Below, one piece after another: positions 6,380-10,061 of a DNA stretch of 10,061 nucleotides. A program made the position numbers and the translations under genes. Within the stretch, counting starts at the first letter, position 1; the number at the start of each line of letters is the position of its first letter. The notes below the pieces were generated by a model that searched no databases, had not been told where the DNA came from, and saw nothing but the letters and a program-made list of their open reading frames with translations. Location: contig JAGWVO010000106.1 of NCBI GenBank assembly GCA_018970845.1, forward strand, positions 1 through 10,061. The letters run 5' to 3'. This stretch comes from Planctomycetota bacterium (GTDB lineage Bacteria > Planctomycetota > Planctomycetia > Gemmatales > Gemmataceae).

Positions 6380-7648
6380 ATGCAACGGGTGGTTTGCTTC
6401 ATCCTGGGTGGCGGTCACGGCAGCGGCCTCTATCCGCTCACCCTCAATCGCAGCGTTCCCGCGGTGCCACTGGCGGGCAAATATCGCCTCATCGATGTGC
6501 CTGTCAGCAACTGCATCAACAGCGGCATCCAGCGCATTTTCGTCCTGACGCAGTACCAAAGTGTCAGCCTGCACCGCCATGTGACCAACACCTACAAGAT
6601 GGACCCGTTCCATGGCGGGTTCGTCGAGGTTCTGGCGGCCCAGCAAACCAACGAGGCCAGCGACTGGTACAAGGGCACCGGCGACGCCCTCCGCAAGAAC
6701 CTGAGCTATGCCGACGGCGACGGCGGATGCACGGATGTGCTGGTGCTTTCCGCCGATCAGCTGTACCGGATGGACTTCCGCTCCCTGGTCATGGGTCACC
6801 GGGCCAGTGGCGCCGCCTGCACCATCCCCGTCACCTCCGTGGGCCCCAACCGGGCCCGCCGGATGGGCATCGTCGAACTCGACGCCGGGCAATGGGTGCG
6901 CGGTTTCGTGGAAAAGCCCAGCGCCGAGAGCCTGGATACCCTCTACCGGGAGAACGCGGAGGATGCCAGCAGGCCGTTCCTGGCCTCGATGGGCATCTAC
7001 CTGTTCCAGTTGAGCGCCCTGAAGGAGGCTTTCGCCTCCCTGCCGAACGCCACCGACCTGGTCACCCAAGTCATACCCACGCTGGTGAATCCCGGCCGGG
7101 TGCGCGCCCACCGGCACCATGGGTTCTGGGAAGACATGGGCACCATTCGCTCCTACTTCTCCACCCACATGGCCCTCGCCGGGGAAAAGCCCCCCTTCGA
7201 GTTCCATTCCACCGAGGGCGTCATCTACACGCGCATGCGCAACCTGCCCGGCTCGCGGGTGCAGTCGTGCACGGTTCGCAATACGCTGGTTTCCGACGGT
7301 TGCGAAATCGGCGAAGCTTCCGTGCTGGAGCAGTCCGTCATCGGGGTGCGCAGCGTCATCGGCAAGCGCGTCACGCTGCGCAATTCCATCTTGATGGGAT
7401 CCAACTTCACCGAATCCCCGGCGGACCGGGAACTGCGCGCCGGCAGCGCCGAGCCTCCCCTGGGCATTGGCGAGGGAACCATCATCGAGCAGGCGATCAT
7501 CGACAAGAACTTCCGCATCGGCCGCGATTGCAGGCTGGTGAACGCCGGCCAGGTGCAGTTCGCCGACGGCCCGTTCTACTCCATCCGCGACGGGGTGATC
7601 CTTCTGCCGGCCAATGCCGTGGTGCCCGATGGCACCATCATCAGCTAA
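6380..7648 (+). CDS. glgC: GlgC-family ADP-glucose pyrophosphorylase homologue, nucleotide loop degenerate
   Basis: The family makes ADP-glucose and pyrophosphate from glucose 1-phosphate and ATP, the committed step of bacterial glycogen synthesis. The 422 residues give a full-length protein: nucleotidyltransferase domain about 1-265 and left-handed beta-helix about 278-422. Conserved parts: GKYRLID (33-39), SNCINSGI (43-50), AAQQ (86-89), YKGTGDA (97-103), metal-binding Asp126, glucose-1-phosphate Lys179 in FVEKP, WEDMGTIRSYF (250-260) and the cyanobacterial/plant-like IIDKNFRIG (373-381). The family loop GxGTRLxPLTxxRAKP reads GHGSGLYPLTLNRSVP here (12-27): the Arg is Gly16 and the Lys is Val26, equivalent to E. 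coli Arg32 and Lys42. The usual SGDH at the active site is SADQ (124-127). The enzyme may therefore be weak or inactive and act as a regulatory subunit; another nucleotide specificity is the alternative. The start has no clear Shine-Dalgarno, only GGGGG about 9 nt upstream, but the protein begins exactly where the family does. Confidence 0.9.
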   Translation: MQRVVCFILGGGHGSGLYPLTLNRSVPAVPLAGKYRLIDVPVSNCINSGIQRIFVLTQYQSVSLHRHVTNTYKMDPFHGGFVEVLAAQQTNEASDWYKGTGDALRKNLSYADGDGGCTDVLVLSADQLYRMDFRSLVMGHRASGAACTIPVTSVGPNRARRMGIVELDAGQWVRGFVEKPSAESLDTLYRENAEDASRPFLASMGIYLFQLSALKEAFASLPNATDLVTQVIPTLVNPGRVRAHRHHGFWEDMGTIRSYFSTHMALAGEKPPFEFHSTEGVIYTRMRNLPGSRVQSCTVRNTLVSDGCEIGEASVLEQSVIGVRSVIGKRVTLRNSILMGSNFTESPADRELRAGSAEPPLGIGEGTIIEQAIIDKNFRIGRDCRLVNAGQVQFADGPFYSIRDGVILLPANAVVPDGTIIS

Positions 7649-7958
7649 GGAACTCAAGCAAAAAAGTGCTAGAGCGGAATTCAGAATAATAGATCGCGCA
7701 AAATGACCGAACATCCTGCTTGTAAACTGATGACCGTGTTTTCGGATGCGGTAGCTTGAAATTCCCGACGGTTGAACCCTGGCCCCTCACTTCGTTCAGG
7801 TCTCCTATGCGTCGATCTTCCTTGAATGGCCACAAGGACCAGTCCTTTCAACGCTTAGGAGCCCTGAACGAAGTGAGGGGCAAATCAATCGGCAAACCGT
7901 TCCCTGAATCGCTAGAAATTCAATATTATGCCGAATTCGACATGCATTAAATCGCTAT
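7649..7958. other. 310-bp lower-GC intergenic stretch between glgC and the Hint-protein gene
   Basis: About 47% GC by hand count, well below its neighbours. It holds the 100-bp inverted repeat described separately, but no convincing gene. The open frames across it use weak or non-ATG starts, lack ribosome sites and simply run through the repeat. I looked on the minus strand, just past the 7959 stop, for the rest of a toxin domain or an immunity gene. The in-frame reading hits another stop after three codons, and a second frame gives only an 11-codon ATG reading. Glycogen-gene and Hint-gene transcripts converge here, so termination is one likely role. Confidence 0.6.
7782..7881. repeat. 100-bp near-perfect inverted repeat (MITE-like, REP-like or structured RNA)
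   Basis: GCCCCTCACTTCGTTCAGG at 7782-7800 is the exact reverse complement of 7863-7881 (19 of 19). Extending inward, 7801-7812 and 7851-7862 pair at 10 of 12, giving arms of 31 nt with only two mismatches around a 38-nt centre (7813-7850). Inside the centre, AAGGA (7834-7838) pairs with TCCTT (7843-7847), a nested mini-hairpin. I see no target-site duplication at the borders and no transposase. Options are a non-autonomous mobile element, a dispersed palindromic repeat, a bidirectional terminator for the two converging genes, or a structured RNA. Confidence 0.85.
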
Positions 7959-10061
7959 TTAAGCAGCACATACCCTTTGATTCCGGATTTTGTTTAAAAA
8001 GATCTTTCTATTACACGCATTATGCACCCAGACACTGAAACCCCACCCGTCGCCGCCGACGAAGTAGGTGTGGTTGTCCGCCACGCGCAGGTTGTATACT
8101 TTCTCGAACTGGCCGGTTTGCGTGATGCCCTCAACGGCCACCTCCCGGCCGTCCTCACCCAGCAGGTGGTCACCGGGCTCCAGATCTCCCGCCCAGACCC
8201 AACCCTTGCCGACCACCCAGAACGGATGCTCCTCCGTCGTGCCGATCGTCACCCCATCCTGCAGGTTGACTTCCAGCACCCGCGCCCAACGCTCGAACAC
8301 CTGCTCCACGGGCTTGAGTTGCAGCGAAGCCAACGGATCCGCGTCGTCCCGGCACCACACCAGATCACCCGGCCGGATCGTTTCAATCGCCCGCGGGCCA
8401 CTCTCCGTCTCAATCGGCGTTCCCGCGCGGAAGCACGCCAGCTTCAGCGCCTTGCAAAACACGAACTCGTAGGCGTCGTAAACTGCCTTCGCCAGCGGCG
8501 AGCCCGTCTGCTCAGCTAAAAACTTCAGTCCATTCTTGCCACCTTTGGCAGCAACCGATGCCGCCTTCTGTACTGCTTTGGCCGCCTGGTTAAACCGGTC
8601 CAGCGCTGCCTTGCCCAACTTCGTCAGCTTGATCTCGTTCGCCAACGATCCCACCAGCGGGATCAGCCCCACCGCATTCAGCGCCGCGTTGCCGTAATTG
8701 CCCCGCCACAGCGAGATAATCAGCCCCGCCGCACTGCTCGCCGTACCCAGGCCAGGCACCAGTCCCGCCACGCCCAACGCCATTTCCACATAGTCGAGGG
8801 TTTCATCCACCTTCGACTGCACCGTCGTGTTCCAGTAACTCTCCGCGTTGGTCACCGCAAAACCGTCGAGCCGCCCTTGGGCGTCGCGCAGCTCCGTTGC
8901 CTTGGCAACCGCCGCCGCATCCAGGTCCGACGCCATGGCCAGCGTCATGTCCGCCAGCAGCCGGTTCAGCTCATCACTCGCCGCCGCCAGGCTGGACGCC
9001 AACGCCGTTGCGGCGGCCTGATGCGCGGTCTCGATATCCAACCGCCCCGCTTCGCGCGCTTGCTCCGCCTCCACGGCGGCCGAGGCCATCGCCGAGCCGG
9101 CATCCGCACACGCCTGCGCGATGTCCGCCAGCGCCGTGGCCAACCCCGCCAGCACCTCCTGCTTGTCGGCCAACGCCTGGGCCCGCGCCTCGAGCAGGCC
9201 CTGCTCGTCGCCTGCCAGCGACGCCAATGCGTCCGCCGCCGCCTGCGCCGCGTCCGACAGGGCCGTCGCTACCTCCACCGCCGTGGCTTCACGGTCGATC
9301 GCCACTCCGGCCAACCAACCGTCCAGCGACACTCCCATCGCCCCGATACCCGCGGCATCCGTGGAGAACGCCGCATCCACCCCGGCCCGCTGGGCCGCCA
9401 CCCAGTCTTCCACCGGGTCGGTGCCCGTGTACCCCCGCACCGTCACCACGCCGGGCGCCGTGTGGGTCTCCAGCATCTGGCCCACCGCGAACAGGTCGAG
9501 GTCGCGTCCGGCCACCGCGTCCACGCTCAGCGTGCCGAGCGAGCCCACCGACACATCCAAACCCGCCGCCACATGCCCTTGCACCGAGTTCCCGTACGAC
9601 ACCAGATGCGCGCTACCCGCCTTGGCGGTGGCATCCGCCGACACATTCCCGCGCGCCCAGACGAGCGCGTCATGGCCGGCGGCCACTTGCAAGCCCGTGG
9701 CCTCGCCCCACGATTGCACCCAAGCGTCGTTACCGGCGGATATCAAAAACGAGGGGGCGCCGCTGCCAGGCGAACCGATGATTCCGCCCGCCGACCACGC
9801 CACCGCGTCGCGGCCCGCGTCGATCTCCGTTGGCCAACGGGAACCGCCGGTGAACGCCGCCACGGCGTCCTGCCCGGCGGACAGGGTGCCGTAGAAATCG
9901 CCCATCGCCAGGAGCAGCGCATCGCGACCCGCCGTGCCGTGGAAGGCGTTGACATCGCCGTTGACGGCCACGAAAAGGTCCTGCCCGGCCTTGGTGGTCA
10001 GCCGCGCGTCGCTACCCGAGATGATCGACAGGTCCGAACCGGCCGTGGCATCGACCGTGCC
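7959..10061 (-). CDS. Large AGxD-repeat exoprotein with pretoxin-like segment and C-terminal Hint domain (5' end outside window)
   Basis: The frame stays open to the right edge, so only the last 700 residues are seen; a GTG at 9971 is an internal Val, not the start. Order along the protein: FHA-like AGxD repeats of 18-20 residues (10043-9501), a linker, a long Ala/Glu/Asp/Gln-rich probable coiled coil (about 9300-8860), a hydrophobic Gly-rich pair of segments with GLVPGLG and GLIPLVGSLA (about 8800-8640) as often found just before toxins in polymorphic toxin proteins, then a Hint domain (8435-8019). Only 19 residues follow the Hint Asn. In polymorphic toxin systems an exported stalk carries a C-terminal toxin that the Hint domain releases by self-cleavage; a stalk is present here but no toxin. 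The last 60 bases are about 35% GC against about 65% just upstream. No immunity gene is visible. The secretion signal, if any, is outside the window. A role in adhesion or cell-surface structure is possible instead. Confidence 0.85.
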   Translation of the reverse strand, partial: GTVDATAGSDLSIISGSDARLTTKAGQDLFVAVNGDVNAFHGTAGRDALLLAMGDFYGTLSAGQDAVAAFTGGSRWPTEIDAGRDAVAWSAGGIIGSPGSGAPSFLISAGNDAWVQSWGEATGLQVAAGHDALVWARGNVSADATAKAGSAHLVSYGNSVQGHVAAGLDVSVGSLGTLSVDAVAGRDLDLFAVGQMLETHTAPGVVTVRGYTGTDPVEDWVAAQRAGVDAAFSTDAAGIGAMGVSLDGWLAGVAIDREATAVEVATALSDAAQAAADALASLAGDEQGLLEARAQALADKQEVLAGLATALADIAQACADAGSAMASAAVEAEQAREAGRLDIETAHQAAATALASSLAAASDELNRLLADMTLAMASDLDAAAVAKATELRDAQGRLDGFAVTNAESYWNTTVQSKVDETLDYVEMALGVAGLVPGLGTASSAAGLIISLWRGNYGNAALNAVGLIPLVGSLANEIKLTKLGKAALDRFNQAAKAVQKAASVAAKGGKNGLKFLAEQTGSPLAKAVYDAYEFVFCKALKLACFRAGTPIETESGPRAIETIRPGDLVWCRDDADPLASLQLKPVEQVFERWARVLEVNLQDGVTIGTTEEHPFWVVGKGWVWAGDLEPGDHLLGEDGREVAVEGITQTGQFEKVYNLRVADNHTYFVGGDGWGFSVWVHNACNRKIFLNKIRNQRVCAA
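8019..8435 (-). other. Hint (intein-like self-cleaving) domain of the exoprotein
   Basis: About 139 codons, from Cys (8433-8435) to Asn (8019-8021). It starts with CFRAGTPIETESGPRAIETI, the typical Hint block A with the nucleophilic Cys. Block B is TTEEHPFWV, carrying the conserved T..H. It ends with NLRVADNHTYFVG and WVHN, the His-Asn pair that drives C-terminal cleavage in inteins. The residues after Asn are Ala-Cys, not Cys/Ser/Thr, which fits a cleaving pretoxin-Hint and argues against a splicing intein; no downstream extein is present either. All catalytic positions look intact. Confidence 0.88.
9501..10043 (-). repeat. AGxD protein repeats, FHA-like beta-helix stalk
   Basis: The translated minus strand shows AGSD, AGQD, AGRD, AGQD, AGRD, AGND, AGHD, AGSA, AGLD and AGRD in succession. 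Spacings are 18-20 residues, apart from one of 27 where a Gly/Ser/Pro-rich loop is inserted. Alternating hydrophobic residues lie between them. This is the pattern of filamentous-haemagglutinin and CdiA stalks, where each repeat forms one turn of a right-handed beta-helix. The series continues past the right edge of the window. Confidence 0.75.

Noticed and set aside
6329..7714. Minus-strand open frame (461 codons) opposite glgC
   Set aside because: Shadow of glgC; His/Gly/Asp-rich low-complexity translation with no family signature.
7641..7835. 64-codon minus-strand frame as a possible immunity gene for the Hint protein
   Set aside because: It overlaps the glgC 3' end and half of the inverted repeat, has no ribosome site and shows no immunity-like features.
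7756..7950. 64-codon plus-strand frame across the inverted repeat
   Set aside because: It begins at TTG with no ribosome site and its sequence is mostly the two repeat arms read through.
7959..8435. Hint domain as a splicing intein
   Set aside because: No C-extein of useful length follows, and the residue after the terminal Asn is Ala, not Cys, Ser or Thr. A self-cleaving pretoxin-Hint fits better.
8897..9781. Plus-strand Pro/Arg-rich open frame (294 codons) opposite the exoprotein
   Set aside because: Produced by the GCC/GCG-rich codons of the Ala-rich coiled coil on the other strand; no plausible protein composition.
9969..9971. GTG at 9971 as the start of the exoprotein
   Set aside because: The frame and the AGxD repeats continue upstream to the window edge without a stop, so this is an internal Val codon.

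Overview
The window looks like chromosomal DNA from a GC-rich bacterium, most likely a planctomycete. That placement is an inference from gene content: a DUF3500 protein, two uncharacterised proteins of a kind I associate with Planctomycetota and relatives, and a long repetitive exoprotein ending in a Hint domain. No rRNA or marker gene fixes the taxonomy, and I see no tRNA, CRISPR array or recognisable transposase.

Layout. Positions 1-191 are a lower-GC flank (about 43% by hand count) with a small stem-loop. Three minus-strand genes follow and may be co-transcribed: an uncharacterised 291-residue protein (2565-3440), a small secreted protein (2090-2494) and the signal peptide peptidase SppA of the long, two-domain type (192-1985). 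Divergent from them is a secreted DUF3500 protein (3664-4557). It converges on gnd, the 6-phosphogluconate dehydrogenase gene (4757-6214, minus), and a strong GC hairpin lies between the two. gnd is divergent from a glgC-family gene (6380-7648, plus) across a 165-bp gap. A 310-bp, lower-GC stretch (7649-7958, about 47%) carrying a 100-bp near-perfect inverted repeat separates glgC from the last gene. That gene (7959 to the right edge, minus, 5' end outside the window) encodes FHA-like AGxD repeats, an Ala-rich coiled coil, a hydrophobic pretoxin-like segment and a Hint domain, followed by only 19 residues.

How the genes relate. gnd and glgC draw on the same hexose-phosphate pool (oxidative pentose phosphate pathway against glycogen synthesis) and share one intergenic control region. 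SppA, the small secreted protein and the DUF3500 protein all act outside the cytoplasm. The Hint protein looks like the carrier part of a polymorphic toxin whose toxin tip and immunity gene are missing.

Most notable points: (1) the GlgC homologue has lost both the Arg and the Lys of its nucleotide-binding loop, the same two positions lost in plant regulatory (large) subunits, so it may be a non-catalytic regulatory paralogue; (2) the Hint protein stops just after its cleavage site, where GC content falls from about 65% to about 35%; (3) the 100-bp inverted repeat lies directly downstream of that truncated end.
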